A stretch of 64,000 nt of DNA from Streptomyces sp. NBC_00358 (GCF_036099295.1 NZ_CP107976.1:4464001-4528000), one strand, 5' to 3'. Numbered from the stretch's first letter, positions 8,514 to 18,061 are shown. The notes: generated from the sequence alone by a model not told the origin. Translations and numbers: made by a program.

Positions 8514-8984
8514 CTACGCGTGCGTGAGCTCCACCTGGATCTCGACCTCCACTGGCGCGTCCAGCGGCAGAACAGCGACACCGACCGCACTCCGCGCGTG
8601 CACGCCCTTGTCACCCAGCACAGCCCCGAGCAGCTCACTCGCGCCGTTCAGCACACCGGGCTGCCCGGTGAAGTCCGACGCCGAGGCCACGAAGCCCACG
8701 ACCTTCACGACACGCGCGATGCGGTCGAGGTCGCCCACGACCGACTTCACCGCCGCCAGCGCGTTCAGCGCGCACGTACGGGCCAGCTCCTTGGCCTCCT
8801 CGGCCGTGACCTCGGCCCCGACCTTCCCGGTGACCGGAAGCTTCCCGTCCACCATCGGAAGCTGCCCGGCGGTGTACACGTACACGCCCGACTGCACGGC
8901 GGGCTGGTACGCGGCCAGCGGCGGAACGACACCCGGAAGGGTCAGCCCGAGCTCGGCGAGCTTCGCCTCGACCGCCCCGCTCAC
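8514..8984 (-). CDS. RidA-family (YjgF/YER057c) protein
   Basis: 156 aa from the GTG at 8984 (VSGAVEAKLAELG). RidA proteins hydrolyse reactive enamine/imine intermediates made by PLP enzymes; this is the longer actinobacterial form, as in Rv3678c. GVYVYTAGQLPMVDGKLPVTG is the characteristic early strand region. The start overlaps the stop of the DUF4177 gene by 4 bases (GTGA), so translation is coupled. The catalytic Arg of active RidA is not obvious, so the exact activity is unsure. Confidence 0.82.
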   Translation of the reverse strand: MSGAVEAKLAELGLTLPGVVPPLAAYQPAVQSGVYVYTAGQLPMVDGKLPVTGKVGAEVTAEEAKELARTCALNALAAVKSVVGDLDRIARVVKVVGFVASASDFTGQPGVLNGASELLGAVLGDKGVHARSAVGVAVLPLDAPVEVEIQVELTHA

Positions 8985-9142
8985 GCGGACTTCTCGCGCT
9001 TCAGGTAGGCCACCAGCTGCTCGGGGTTGTTCGGTCCGGGCACGACCTGGACCAGCTCCCAGCCGTCCTCGCCCCAGGTGTCCAGAATCTGCTTCGTGGC
9101 ATGGACGAGCAGCGGCACAGTGGAGTATTCCCATTTGGTCAT
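8981..9142 (-). CDS. DUF4177-type small protein, 53 aa
   Basis: 53 aa from the ATG at 9142 (MTKWEYSTVPLLVHATKQ) ending YLKREKSA. The pattern of a KWEY start, DTWGEDGWELVQVV and a short basic end is the DUF4177 signature. It overlaps the RidA start by 4 bases. The same small protein sits before the RidA gene in mycobacteria (Rv3678A). Function unknown. Confidence 0.82.
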   Translation of the reverse strand: MTKWEYSTVPLLVHATKQILDTWGEDGWELVQVVPGPNNPEQLVAYLKREKSA

Positions 9143-9268
9143 GTGGCCGACTGTAGCCGCTGCCGACCACCCCCCACCGCCCGAGCCGCCCGCCGCCCGG
9201 CGCCCGAAAGCGCAGCTTGTCCACAGCCTCCTGCTTACTCCGGCGGCGGACTGGTTAGGCTCGAATAC

Positions 9269-10246
9269 GTGAGCAGGCTCCAGGTCGTCAGCGGCAAGGG
9301 CGGTACCGGCAAGACCACGGTAGCCGCGGCCCTCGCGCTCGCCCTCGCGACCGAGGGCAAGCGCGCCCTCCTCGTCGAGGTCGAGGGCAGACAGGGCATC
9401 GCGCAGCTCTTCGAAACAGAAGCGCTGCCCTACGAGGAGCGGAAGATCGCCGTCGCTCCGGGGGGCGGGGAGGTGTACGCCCTCGCCATCGACCCCGAAC
9501 TGGCGTTGCTGGACTACCTCCAGATGTTCTACAAACTGGGCGGCGCGGGCCGCGCCCTGAAAAAGCTCGGCGCGATCGACTTCGCGACCACCATCGCGCC
9601 CGGACTGCGCGACGTGCTCCTCACCGGCAAGGCCTGTGAGGCGGTGCGGCGCAAGGAGAAGAGCGGCCGCTTCACGTACGACTACGTGGTGATGGACGCA
9701 CCCCCCACAGGCCGCATCACCCGCTTCCTGAACGTCAACGACGAGGTCGCGGGTCTCGCGAAGATCGGCCCGATACACAATCAGGCCCAGGCGGTCATGC
9801 GGGTCCTCAAGTCCCCGGAGACGGCGGTCCACTTGGTGACGCTGCTGGAGGAGATGCCCGTACAGGAGACCGCGGACGGGATCGCGGAGCTGCGCGCCGC
9901 GAAGCTTCCGGTGGGCCGGATCGTCGTGAACATGGTGCGCCCGGCGCTCCTCGACGAGACCGACCTGGCACTCGCGGAGACCGCTTCCCGTACGGCGATC
10001 GCCAAGTCGCTCTCCTCGGCGGGCCTCGGCGGCGCGCGGCGCGGCGGACTGGCCGAGCGGCTGGTGGGGCCACTCCTCCAGCAGGCCGGGGAGTACGCCG
10101 AGCGGTACGCCCTGGAGACCGAGCAGCGCGGTGTCCTGGCCGAGCAGGACCTTCCGCTGCACGAACTCCCGCTGCTCTCCGAGGGCCTGGATCTGGCGGG
10201 CCTGTACGAACTGGCCGCACAGCTGCGTAAGCAAGGGATGTCATGA
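9269..10246 (+). CDS. ArsA/GET3-family ATPase, first of pair (BagA-like)
   Basis: 325 aa from the GTG at 9269. The N-terminal deviant Walker A is SGKGGTGKTT (SIMIBI class), followed by a DAPPTGR switch region near residue 145. There is only one nucleotide-binding half per protein, so a dimer or heterodimer with the next gene is expected. The two genes overlap by 4 bases (ATGA). In mycobacteria the orthologous pair is next to whiB4. Transport of arsenite is not implied: no ArsB is nearby and the Cys metal site is not evident. Confidence 0.87.
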   Translation: MSRLQVVSGKGGTGKTTVAAALALALATEGKRALLVEVEGRQGIAQLFETEALPYEERKIAVAPGGGEVYALAIDPELALLDYLQMFYKLGGAGRALKKLGAIDFATTIAPGLRDVLLTGKACEAVRRKEKSGRFTYDYVVMDAPPTGRITRFLNVNDEVAGLAKIGPIHNQAQAVMRVLKSPETAVHLVTLLEEMPVQETADGIAELRAAKLPVGRIVVNMVRPALLDETDLALAETASRTAIAKSLSSAGLGGARRGGLAERLVGPLLQQAGEYAERYALETEQRGVLAEQDLPLHELPLLSEGLDLAGLYELAAQLRKQGMS

Positions 10247-11613
10247 GTCTGGACACCGCCCGCGTCCTCGATCTCGACCCGCTGCTCGACGACCCGAAGA
10301 CCCGCATCGTGGTGTGCTGCGGCTCGGGCGGCGTCGGCAAGACCACCACGGCGGCGGCCCTCGGGCTGCGTGCCGCGGAGCGAGGCCGCAAGGTCGTCGT
10401 GCTCACCATCGACCCCGCGCGCAGGCTGGCGCAGTCCATGGGCATCGACTCCCTCGACAACACCCCCCGCCGGGTGAAGGGCGTCGAGGGAAGCGGCGAG
10501 CTGCACGCCATGATGCTCGACATGAAGCGCACGTTCGACGAGATCGTCGAGGCGCACGCGGACGGCGACCGGGCCGCCGCCATCCTCAACAACCCCTTCT
10601 ACCAGTCGCTTTCGGCGGGCTTCGCGGGCACGCAGGAGTACATGGCGATGGAGAAGCTGGGCCAGCTCCGGTCACGCGACGAGTGGGACCTGATCGTGGT
10701 CGACACCCCGCCGTCCCGCTCGGCACTGGACTTCCTGGACGCCCCGAAGCGGCTCGGGTCCTTCCTCGACGGGCGGCTCATCCGGCTGCTGACGGCACCG
10801 GCGAAGCTGGGCGGCCGGGCCGGCATGAAGTTCCTGAGCGTCGGGATGTCGATGATGACCGGCACCCTGGGCAAACTGCTCGGGGGCCAGCTCCTGAAGG
10901 ACGTCCAGACGTTCGTCGCGGCCATGGACACCACCTTCGGCGGCTTCCGTACGCGGGCCGACGCCACGTACAAGCTGCTCCAGGCACCCGGCACGGCGTT
11001 CCTCGTGGTGGCGGCGCCCGAGCGGGACGCGCTGCGCGAGGCCGCGTACTTCGTGCAGCGGCTGGCCGCTGAGGACATGCCCTTCGCCGGGCTGGTGCTC
11101 AACCGGGTGCACGGCAGCGGGGCCGCCCGGCTGTCCGCCGAGCGGGCGCTCGCCGCCGCGGAGGATCTTGATTCCGTCGACGCGGAGAATCCCGAATCCG
11201 CCGCTGCGGAAAATCTTGCCGACGCCCGCATTGTGGATCAGGGGGACGGGAAAGCTGGACTTCGTAACTCTCCCGACACGTACGGCAGTTCAGAATCACC
11301 GGCTTCCGAGACATCAGCTCCTGACGAAGGCTCCCCCGCCGCCACGGACAGGACGGCCGCCACGGACAGCACCAGCGCCACGGACCCCGAGCGATCCATC
11401 GACCAGCTCACCGCAGGCCTGTTGAGACTCCACGCCGAACGCATGCAGCTGCTCTCCCGCGAGCAGCGCACGCGTGACCGCTTCGCCGCGCGCCACCCGG
11501 AGGTGGCGGTGGCCGAAGTGGCCGCGCTGCCCGGTGACGTACACGATCTCGCCGGGCTGCGGGACATCGGGAACCGGCTCGCGGCCCACCGGCCGGAGCT
11601 GCCCGAAAGCTGA
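10243..11613 (+). CDS. ArsA/GET3-family ATPase, second of pair (BagB-like)
   Basis: 456 aa. Deviant Walker A GSGGVGKTTTAAALGL near residue 30 and DTPPSRSALDFLDAP as the switch region. Residues about 310-385 are a Ser/Thr/Ala/Asp-rich low-complexity insert (repeats such as ATDRTAATDSTSATDPE) that looks disordered and is probably variable between species. A C-terminal helical part (LTAGLLRLHAERMQLLSREQ) follows. It is coupled to the upstream ATPase gene by an ATGA overlap. Confidence 0.87.
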   Translation: MSLDTARVLDLDPLLDDPKTRIVVCCGSGGVGKTTTAAALGLRAAERGRKVVVLTIDPARRLAQSMGIDSLDNTPRRVKGVEGSGELHAMMLDMKRTFDEIVEAHADGDRAAAILNNPFYQSLSAGFAGTQEYMAMEKLGQLRSRDEWDLIVVDTPPSRSALDFLDAPKRLGSFLDGRLIRLLTAPAKLGGRAGMKFLSVGMSMMTGTLGKLLGGQLLKDVQTFVAAMDTTFGGFRTRADATYKLLQAPGTAFLVVAAPERDALREAAYFVQRLAAEDMPFAGLVLNRVHGSGAARLSAERALAAAEDLDSVDAENPESAAAENLADARIVDQGDGKAGLRNSPDTYGSSESPASETSAPDEGSPAATDRTAATDSTSATDPERSIDQLTAGLLRLHAERMQLLSREQRTRDRFAARHPEVAVAEVAALPGDVHDLAGLRDIGNRLAAHRPELPES

Positions 11614-11797
11614 GCAAGCGGCAGAAGCCCTGAGGGGACGCCCTCGGCCCTGCCGGCCCCCGCGACACCGGACGGTGCCCCGGAAGGGCCCGGACGGTCC
11701 GAGAGGCCCAGGACGACGTCCTGCGGGCGGCGTCCTACGGGCGGTGACGTCCTGCCCCCGGCCGGGGCTTCCCAGTGCCCCGGCGGGGCGAACTCCC

Positions 11798-12136
11798 TCA
11801 GCCCACGGCCGCGTAGCGCTCGTACACCTCTTCCTCGTCGAGAGGCAGCAGGCCCGCGCCACGCTCGTACTCCGTACGCGCGGTTTCGAGCAGGCGACGC
11901 CACGAGGTGACGGTCGGCCGCCGGCGCAGCAGCGCACGGCGCTCGCGCTCGGTCATGCCACCCCACACGCCGAATTCGACGCGGTTGTCGAGCGCGTCGG
12001 CGAGGCACTCCGTGCGAACCGGACATCCGGTGCACACTGCCTTTGCCCTGTTCTGCGCTGCTCCTTGAACGAACAGTTCATCCGGATCGGTAGTGCGGCA
12101 GGCCGCCTGCGCACTCCAGTCGGTTACCCAGCCCAT
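11798..12136 (-). CDS. wblA: WhiB-like [4Fe-4S] regulator WblA
   Basis: 112 aa from the ATG at 12136 (MGWVTDWSAQAACRTTDP), chosen because GGGAGAGGAC lies just upstream; a longer reading to 12193 lacks such a site. Four cluster Cys residues (C in QAACRT, then C-x2-C-x5-C in CTGCPVRTEC), the GVWGG turn and a basic C-terminal RRALLRRRP are present. WblA (SCO3579) represses antibiotic production and is needed for aerial hyphae maturation; the M. tuberculosis orthologue by position is WhiB4. It is divergent from the class A PBP gene. Confidence 0.93.
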   Translation of the reverse strand: MGWVTDWSAQAACRTTDPDELFVQGAAQNRAKAVCTGCPVRTECLADALDNRVEFGVWGGMTERERRALLRRRPTVTSWRRLLETARTEYERGAGLLPLDEEEVYERYAAVG

Positions 12137-12541
12137 ACCGGCGCCGTCCTCTCCCGAATCGAGGCTCCCCCACGGCGGCAGCGGCATATTCACCGCCGCC
12201 AGTTGAGGACGTTACGGAAGGCGGGCACAGCGCAACACCCCCTTCGGGCCCAATCTTGAATGGCCCGAACGGACTATGCGTAAGCGGCAGATCACCCGGG
12301 GGAGTGAGCCGAGGACATGCGTGAGCATCCCGGCAAACCCGGACAATTCAGTTGAGTCACAACGGACGCCATGTGACACACAAGGCTGATTCGGACACGT
12401 GCTCCACAGGAACGCGGAACCTCCGGAACGATTCGGGGTCGCCGGACGTATTGATACGTGGCCGCACTGCTGTGACAGTTGAGAGCAGCTTAGGCCAAGG
12501 CATATACGCGTGTCCGGCGAATGAGAACGTAGGCTGCCCTC
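12137..12541. promoter_or_regulatory. wblA/PBP divergent promoter region
   Basis: 405 bases between divergent wblA and the penicillin-binding protein gene. It has several A/T-richer stretches (12300-12540). No convincing ORF is seen. Long upstream regions are typical for wbl genes, but no specific operator could be assigned. Confidence 0.45.
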
Positions 12542-14815
12542 ATGCCAAAGAAGCGCTCGGGCGGTGGTCTGTCCCCTACGCAGCAGGCCGCCAAGTTCCT
12601 CGGTGTCAGCGTGCTCGCGGGCGCCGTCATGGCCGGAATCGCGCTGCCCGCCGCGGGCGCGCTCGGTCTGGCGGCCAAGGGCTCGGTCCAGGGGTTCGAC
12701 GATATTCCGAACAATCTGAAGAGTCCGTCGCTGAGTCAGCGGACCACGATCCTGGACAGCAAGGGCGGTCAGATCGCAACGGTCTACTCGCGCGACCGCA
12801 CGGTCATCGACCTCAAGAACATCTCGCCCTACATGCAGAAGGCGATCGTCGCGATCGAGGACTCGCGCTTCTACGAGCACGGCGCGATCGACCTGAAGGG
12901 CATCCTGCGCGCGGTCAACCAGAACGCGCAGAACGGCGGCGTGGCCCAGGGTGCCTCCACCCTGACCCAGCAACTGGTGAAGAACTACTTCGTGGAGGAG
13001 GCCGGCGACGACCCGACGAAGGTCGCCCAGGCCACCCAGCAGACCATCGGCCGCAAGATCCGCGAGCTCAAGTACGCGATCCAGCTGGAAGAGAAGCTGG
13101 GCAAGAAGAAGATCCTCGAGAACTACCTGAACATCACGTTCTTCGGGGAGCAGGCGTACGGCGTGGAGGCCGCCTCCCAGCGGTACTTCTCCAAGCCCGC
13201 CAAGGACCTGAACCTCCAGGAGTCGGCGCTCCTCGCGGGCATCGTCCAGTCGCCGAGCCGGTACGACCCGGTCAACGACGAGGAGGAGGCCACCAAGCGC
13301 CGCAACACCGTGCTGCAGCGCATGGCCGAGGTGCACGACATCTCCCAGGAGCAGGCCGACGCCGCCAAGGCGACGAAGCTCGGGCTGCACGTCAGCCAGC
13401 CGAAGAACGGCTGCATCACGGCGCTCAAGGGCGCCAGCTTCTTCTGCAAGTACGTGGAGAACGTCTTCCTGAGCGACCCGGTCTTCGGCAAGACCAAGGA
13501 GGACCGGGCGAAGATCTGGAACCAGGGCGGCCTGACGATCCGGACGACGCTCGACCCGCAGTCCCAGGCGTCGATCCAGGCTTCGATAAAGGATCACGTC
13601 TACAAGTCCGACAAGGTCGCGGCGGCGGCCACCCTGGTCGAGCCCGGCACCGGGAAGATCCTGGGGATGGGCCAGTCCAAGCCGTACGGCTACGGAAAGA
13701 ACGAGACCGAGTACAACTACTCGGTGAACTACGACATGGGCGGCTCGAACTACGGCTTCCCGACCGGTTCGACGTTCAAGCCGTTCGTGGCCGCGGCCGC
13801 GCTGGAGCAGGGCCGGCCGGCGACGCAGGAGTACTCCTCGCCGAACTCGATGCCGTACCCCAGCCCCGTACAGACCTGCGGCAGCAAGCCCTGGACGAAC
13901 CAGGCCAACGAGCAGGTCCCGAACGAGAGCGCCTCCGAGAAGGGCCCGTACCAGCTGAAGGAGGCGATGGCCAAGTCGGTCAACACCTACTTCGTGCAGA
14001 TGATCTCCGACATCGGCCTCTGCCCGGTGATGAACCAGATCGACAAGCTCGGTGTGGTCCAGGGCAACGGCGACAAGCTCCCCCAGGTGCCCTCCATCGC
14101 CCTGGGCGCCAAGGGCATCTCGCCGCTCACCATGGCCACGGCCTACGCCGCCTTCGCCTCCCGCGGCATGTACTGCACCCCGATCGCCATCGAGTCGATC
14201 AGCCAGCAGGTCGGCGGGCACGAGAAGTCCCTGGACGTGCCCAAGTCGACCTGTTCGCGGGCCATGTCCGAGCAGACCGCGGACACCGTCAACAGCCTGC
14301 TGAGCGGCGTGATCGACTCCGGTACGGGCCAGCAGGCCGGTCTCACCGACCGCGCCAACGCCGGTAAGACGGGTACCACGGACGAGCGCAAGAACGCCTG
14401 GTTCGTCGGCTACACGCCGAACCTGTCCGGGGCCGTCTGGGTCGGCAGCGCCACGCAGCGGGTCCACATGGTGAACATCGAGATCGGCGGCGTCTACCAG
14501 GCGAAGGTGTACGGCGGCCAGGTCCCCGGACCGATCTGGCGGGACCTGATGACCGGCGCTCTCGCGGGCAAGGACGCCCCGTCGTTCAACCTGATCAACA
14601 TTCCCGACCCCGACAAGAACAAGGGCAAGGGCCAGGACGACGGGAACAAGGGCCGCCACGGCGGGAACGGGAACGGCAACACCACCGACGGAAACACCAT
14701 CAACGGCCAGACCGACGGTGGAGTGGTCGTCCCGACGCCCTCGTTCTCCTTCCCCCAGGGATGGATCCAGGGCAACACGAACAGCGGCAACGACAACGGC
14801 GGCCAACGCAACTGA
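12542..14815 (+). CDS. class A penicillin-binding protein (transglycosylase/transpeptidase)
   Basis: 757 aa. One N-terminal membrane anchor (about 20-50). GT51 transglycosylase domain: EDSRFYEHGAID carries the catalytic Glu, then GASTLTQQLVKN and ENYLNITFFG. Transpeptidase domain: active-site Ser in GSTFKPF (SxxK), SVNTYF (SxN) and GKTGTTD (KTG). A Gly/Asn/Asp-rich C-terminal tail from about 690 looks disordered and surface-exposed. It polymerises and crosslinks peptidoglycan outside the membrane. Orthologous by position to ponA2 beside whiB4. Confidence 0.93.
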   Translation: MPKKRSGGGLSPTQQAAKFLGVSVLAGAVMAGIALPAAGALGLAAKGSVQGFDDIPNNLKSPSLSQRTTILDSKGGQIATVYSRDRTVIDLKNISPYMQKAIVAIEDSRFYEHGAIDLKGILRAVNQNAQNGGVAQGASTLTQQLVKNYFVEEAGDDPTKVAQATQQTIGRKIRELKYAIQLEEKLGKKKILENYLNITFFGEQAYGVEAASQRYFSKPAKDLNLQESALLAGIVQSPSRYDPVNDEEEATKRRNTVLQRMAEVHDISQEQADAAKATKLGLHVSQPKNGCITALKGASFFCKYVENVFLSDPVFGKTKEDRAKIWNQGGLTIRTTLDPQSQASIQASIKDHVYKSDKVAAAATLVEPGTGKILGMGQSKPYGYGKNETEYNYSVNYDMGGSNYGFPTGSTFKPFVAAAALEQGRPATQEYSSPNSMPYPSPVQTCGSKPWTNQANEQVPNESASEKGPYQLKEAMAKSVNTYFVQMISDIGLCPVMNQIDKLGVVQGNGDKLPQVPSIALGAKGISPLTMATAYAAFASRGMYCTPIAIESISQQVGGHEKSLDVPKSTCSRAMSEQTADTVNSLLSGVIDSGTGQQAGLTDRANAGKTGTTDERKNAWFVGYTPNLSGAVWVGSATQRVHMVNIEIGGVYQAKVYGGQVPGPIWRDLMTGALAGKDAPSFNLINIPDPDKNKGKGQDDGNKGRHGGNGNGNTTDGNTINGQTDGGVVVPTPSFSFPQGWIQGNTNSGNDNGGQRN

Positions 14816-14856
14816 CCCGCACACCGGGAACGGGCGCGTAGACGCCTGAACGCCAC

Positions 14857-14899
14857 AACGCCCCGTGGACCAGGAGCCGATCCTGGTCCACGGGGCGTT
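14857..14899 (+). terminator. strong hairpin after PBP gene
   Basis: Perfect 19-bp stem: the left arm starts AACGCCCCGTGGACC, the loop is GCCGA at 14876-14880, and the right arm ends GGGGCGTT. It starts 41 bases after the PBP stop. Confidence 0.9.
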
Positions 14900-15328
14900 C
14901 GGCTTGAACGGGCGTCGCGGGGTGGGCGTTGCCCGGCAGGTCGGCACCCGGAGGCGGGGCGCCCCTGGCTGGGCGCTGCCCGGCAGCGGGCGATCTCCGG
15001 CTGCCGATTCCCGACCGGGTTGGCCCGGTGGCGGACGGTCCCTGGCTGCCGATTCCCGACTGGGCTTCACCCGGTGGCGGCGGCGGACGTTCTCTGCGGA
15101 GCCTTCCCTCTGGGGCCTCCCCGCGGGGCCAGCGTTCGGGGCCAGCGTTCGGGGCCAGCCGTCGGGGCCCCTTCCTGCGGGCGCGGTGCTCGCGCCCGCC
15201 CTGTGGCGGGGCCAGGGAGGTCCTGGAGCTCCCGGAGACCCAGGAGACCCCGGGCCGGCGGGGTTCCGTGAGAACCGGCCTCGGAACGGGTCGGCCGTGG
15301 TGACAGCCGACCCGCCGGGGGCAGTGCC
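14900..15328. repeat. gene-less GC-rich spacer with short direct repeats
   Basis: No supported gene. The stretch around 14998-15080 repeats a CTGCCGATTCCCGAC unit twice, and around 15127-15165 a 13-base GGGGCCAGCGTTC unit is repeated in tandem about three times. These look like slippage products rather than functional sites. Confidence 0.5.
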
Positions 15329-15793
15329 TCAGCCCGCGAGCAACTGCTTCACGACGGCGGCGACGCGGCCGCCCTCGGCCTGGCCGGCCACCTTCGGGTT
15401 CACGATCTTCATGACCTGACCCATGGCACGCGGCCCCTCGGCACCCGCCGCCTTCGCCTCCTCGACGGCCTGCGCGACGATCTGCTGAAGCTCTTCGTCC
15501 GACAGCTGCTTGGGCAGATACGCGGCGAGTACCACGCCCTCCGCCCGCTCCCGCTCGGCCGACTCGGGACGCCCGCCCGCCGCGAAGGCCTCGGCGGCCT
15601 CACGACGCTTCTTCGCCTCGCGGGCGATCACCTTCTGCACCTCGTCGTCGGAGAGTTCGCGCTTGGTCTTGCCCGCGACCTCCTCGTTGGTGATCGCGGA
15701 GAGGGTCAGCCGGATCGTCGAGGAGCGGAGCTCGTCGCGCCCCTTGATCGCGGCGTTGAGGTCTTCCTGCAACTTCGACTTGAGCGTGGTCAT
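15329..15793 (-). CDS. GatB/YqeY domain protein
   Basis: 154 aa from the ATG at 15793 (MTTLKSKLQEDLNAAIKGRD). The whole protein is the YqeY fold related to the tail domain of GatB amidotransferase (IRLTLSAITNEEV, LAAYLPKQLSDEEL, MGQVMKIVNPKVAGQAEGG). The family is thought to affect tRNA-linked reactions but its role is unproven. Convergent with nothing; the PBP terminator lies beyond its 3' end. Confidence 0.88.
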   Translation of the reverse strand: MTTLKSKLQEDLNAAIKGRDELRSSTIRLTLSAITNEEVAGKTKRELSDDEVQKVIAREAKKRREAAEAFAAGGRPESAERERAEGVVLAAYLPKQLSDEELQQIVAQAVEEAKAAGAEGPRAMGQVMKIVNPKVAGQAEGGRVAAVVKQLLAG

Positions 15794-16044
15794 GCGGTCC
15801 AGTGTCGCAGGTGCGGTGTCGCGGACGCCTGTTGATTTCACAGCGCGCCTGACGGTCAGCCAGGGGCCGCCCTCCCGGGGCCTTCCCGGCACTCTCCCGG
15901 ACGTCCTCCCTTGCCCGGCTCCCACGCACGAGGCCGCCCTCGACGAGGCCGCCCCGCCCAGAGTCCTCCGGCAGTTCCGGTCCTGGTTCCGGGCTTGTCC
16001 ACAGCCGGGCGCGAGGGCTTGTCGGGGTCTGACACGATGGACGT

Positions 16045-16971
16045 ATGCGCGCGCGATACGGAGTACCCCTGGGAATCACGGCGGTGGGGGCCGCCGGTCT
16101 GCTGTACTCGGCTGGGTTCGAGGCCCGTTCCTTCCGCCTGCGGCGGGTGACGGTCCCGGTCCTGCCGCCGGGGATGCGACCGCTGCGCGTCCTGCACGTC
16201 TCGGACATCCACATGGTGAGCGGACAGCGCAAGAAGCAGCGCTGGCTGCGCTCCCTGGCCGGCCTGCGCCCCGACTTCGTGATCAACACCGGGGACAACC
16301 TCTCGGACACGGAGGGCGTGCCCGAGGTCCTGGACGCGCTCGGTCCCCTGATGGAGTTCCCGGGCGCCTACGTCTTCGGCTCGAACGACTACTACGGCCC
16401 CACACCCCGCAACCCCGCGCGCTATTTGTTCGAGAAGGCACACGGCCGTCACGGACTGAACGGCAACAAGCCGGTCGTGGGCGCCATCCACAACCCGTGG
16501 AAGGACCTGCGCGACGGCTTCGACACCGCGGGCTGGCTGAACCTGACGAACACCCGGGGAACCCTGAAGATCGAGGGCGCGGAGATCGAACTGACCGGCC
16601 TCGACGACCCGCACATCAAGCGCGACCGCTACGCGCGCGTGGCCGGCGGCCCGTCCGAGTCCGCCGACTTCTCGATGGGTGTGGTGCACGCCCCGTATCT
16701 GCGGACCCTGGACGCCTTCACGGCCGACGGCTACCCCCTGATCCTGGCGGGGCACACCCACGGCGGCCAGATCTGCCTCCCCTTCTACGGCGCCTTCGTC
16801 ACCAACTGCGACCTGGACACGGACCGCGTCAAGGGTCTCTCCAGGCACACGGCGGAGGGCCGGACGTCGTACATGTACGTCTCAGCGGGCTGCGGCACGA
16901 ACCGCTACACCCCGGTCCGTTTCGCCTGCCCGCCCGAGGCGACGCTGCTGACGCTGACGGAACGGAAGTAG
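16045..16971 (+). CDS. metallophosphoesterase, membrane-associated
   Basis: 308 aa. Calcineurin-like motifs in order: VSDIHMV (DxH), NTGDNLSD (GD), GSNDYY (GN-like D), then HTHGGQICLP (GHTHGGQ). The first about 25 residues are hydrophobic (VPLGITAVGAAGLLYSAGF), so it is probably anchored with the catalytic domain outside. This is the form found beside ponA2 in mycobacteria (Rv3683). The substrate is unknown; related YkuE-type enzymes act on phospholipids. Confidence 0.88.
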   Translation: MRARYGVPLGITAVGAAGLLYSAGFEARSFRLRRVTVPVLPPGMRPLRVLHVSDIHMVSGQRKKQRWLRSLAGLRPDFVINTGDNLSDTEGVPEVLDALGPLMEFPGAYVFGSNDYYGPTPRNPARYLFEKAHGRHGLNGNKPVVGAIHNPWKDLRDGFDTAGWLNLTNTRGTLKIEGAEIELTGLDDPHIKRDRYARVAGGPSESADFSMGVVHAPYLRTLDAFTADGYPLILAGHTHGGQICLPFYGAFVTNCDLDTDRVKGLSRHTAEGRTSYMYVSAGCGTNRYTPVRFACPPEATLLTLTERK

Positions 16972-17158
16972 GGGGGTCTCCGGGCCCGAGGGGTTCTCCG
17001 CCCCTGGGCCGCGGACGACGAGCCGTTACGAGCTCCGCCACCACGGGCGGGCCCGTCGAAGTCCCGCCCACGTGGGCCGTCACCACCGCGAACGTGCCCA
17101 GTAACCCGCCCAGCCGACCCATATCGCCCGAATTGCCCTATCCGCTTAACGTGGGGCC

Positions 17159-17959
17159 ATGATCTCCCCCATACCCAGGGACATACCCGATCTCCCTGCG
17201 ATACCGGGCATCATCCCGTCGACCCACTCCTTCGTCCCCGCGACGGCGGTGGTGGCTCCCGCACACCGCCCGGCCACGGCTGCCTACCGCGTCCTGGTGG
17301 CCCTCGCGGCGGCCGCGGGCGTGGCCATCGACATGAAGCTGGGCAACCCGGTCCGGGTGTTGAGCTACTTCACGATCCAGACCAATCTGCTCGTCGCGGT
17401 GGTCTTCGTGGCGTCGGCCCGCCGGGCCTGGTCGGCCCGCCGACCCCTGCCCGGGGTGCTGACGGGCGGCACGCTGATCTACATCTCGATCACGGGTCTC
17501 GTCTACCACCTGATCCTGACGAACGAGTCGACCCCGTTCTCCATGACCGGGGGCGTCGACACGCTCTCCGGCTGGCACGCGGTCGCCAACCAGCTCCTCC
17601 ACACGGTCACCCCGATCGCCGTGGTCCTCGACTGGCTGCTGCTGACCCGACCGACCCCGCTGGCGTTCCGCAACGCGGCGACCTGGCTTCTCTACCCCCT
17701 CGCCTACCTGGCCTTCTGCCTCGCCCGAGGCGCGGTGCTGTCGCCCGGGAACCCGGCGCGCTACCTCTACCCCTTCGTCGACGTGGACCGTCACGGCTAC
17801 ACGGGCGTCCTCGGCAACGCCACCGTCCTCGGCGTCGCCTTCTACGCCCTGGCCCTCCTCATCGTCACCATCGACCACGTGCGCCCCGACCCGGTCCGAC
17901 GCCGCGTCCGACGCCCCGAAAACCGGATTTCGTCTCAGGCCAGCGGTGGGCTAAAGTAA
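17159..17959 (+). CDS. Pr6Pr-family multi-pass membrane protein
   Basis: 266 aa with six hydrophobic segments. Family features visible are YFTIQTNLLVAVVFV (the FTxxSN-like motif), TGLVYHLIL and a conserved His/Tyr pattern in YPFVDVDRHGYTGVLGNA. Related to the FAR-17a/AIG1 androgen-induced family, some of which are serine hydrolases; the bacterial function is unknown. It ends 28 bases before the tRNA-Pro gene. Confidence 0.8.
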   Translation: MISPIPRDIPDLPAIPGIIPSTHSFVPATAVVAPAHRPATAAYRVLVALAAAAGVAIDMKLGNPVRVLSYFTIQTNLLVAVVFVASARRAWSARRPLPGVLTGGTLIYISITGLVYHLILTNESTPFSMTGGVDTLSGWHAVANQLLHTVTPIAVVLDWLLLTRPTPLAFRNAATWLLYPLAYLAFCLARGAVLSPGNPARYLYPFVDVDRHGYTGVLGNATVLGVAFYALALLIVTIDHVRPDPVRRRVRRPENRISSQASGGLK

Positions 17960-17987
17960 ACGACGTCGCCGCGAGAGCAGCGACGAT

Positions 17988-18061
17988 CGGGGTGTAGCGC
18001 AGCTTGGCAGCGCGCTTCGTTCGGGACGAAGAGGTCGTGGGTTCAAATCCCGCCACCCCGA
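17988..18061 (+). tRNA. tRNA-Pro (anticodon CGG)
   Basis: 74-nt cloverleaf. Acceptor CGGGGTG pairs with CACCCCG, the anticodon stem is CTTCG/CGAAG with loop TTCGGGA (anticodon CGG), and the T arm is GTGGG-TTCAAAT-CCCGC. CCA is not encoded. Its 3' half (18018-18063) doubles as the attachment site of the integrative element, which regenerates a complete tRNA at this end. Confidence 0.95.

Noticed and set aside
10243..11613. Arsenic resistance operon
   Set aside because: ArsA-like ATPases are present but no arsB, arsC or arsR; the pair is the BagAB-like type beside a WhiB gene.
12212..15070. 952-codon open frame opposite the PBP gene
   Set aside because: It is the GC-rich antisense shadow of the PBP gene: low-complexity Arg/Gly/Leu/Val composition and no domains, while the opposite strand encodes a complete PBP.
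14900..15328. Short coding frames after the PBP gene
   Set aside because: Frames consist of Arg/Gly/Pro junk over short tandem repeats.
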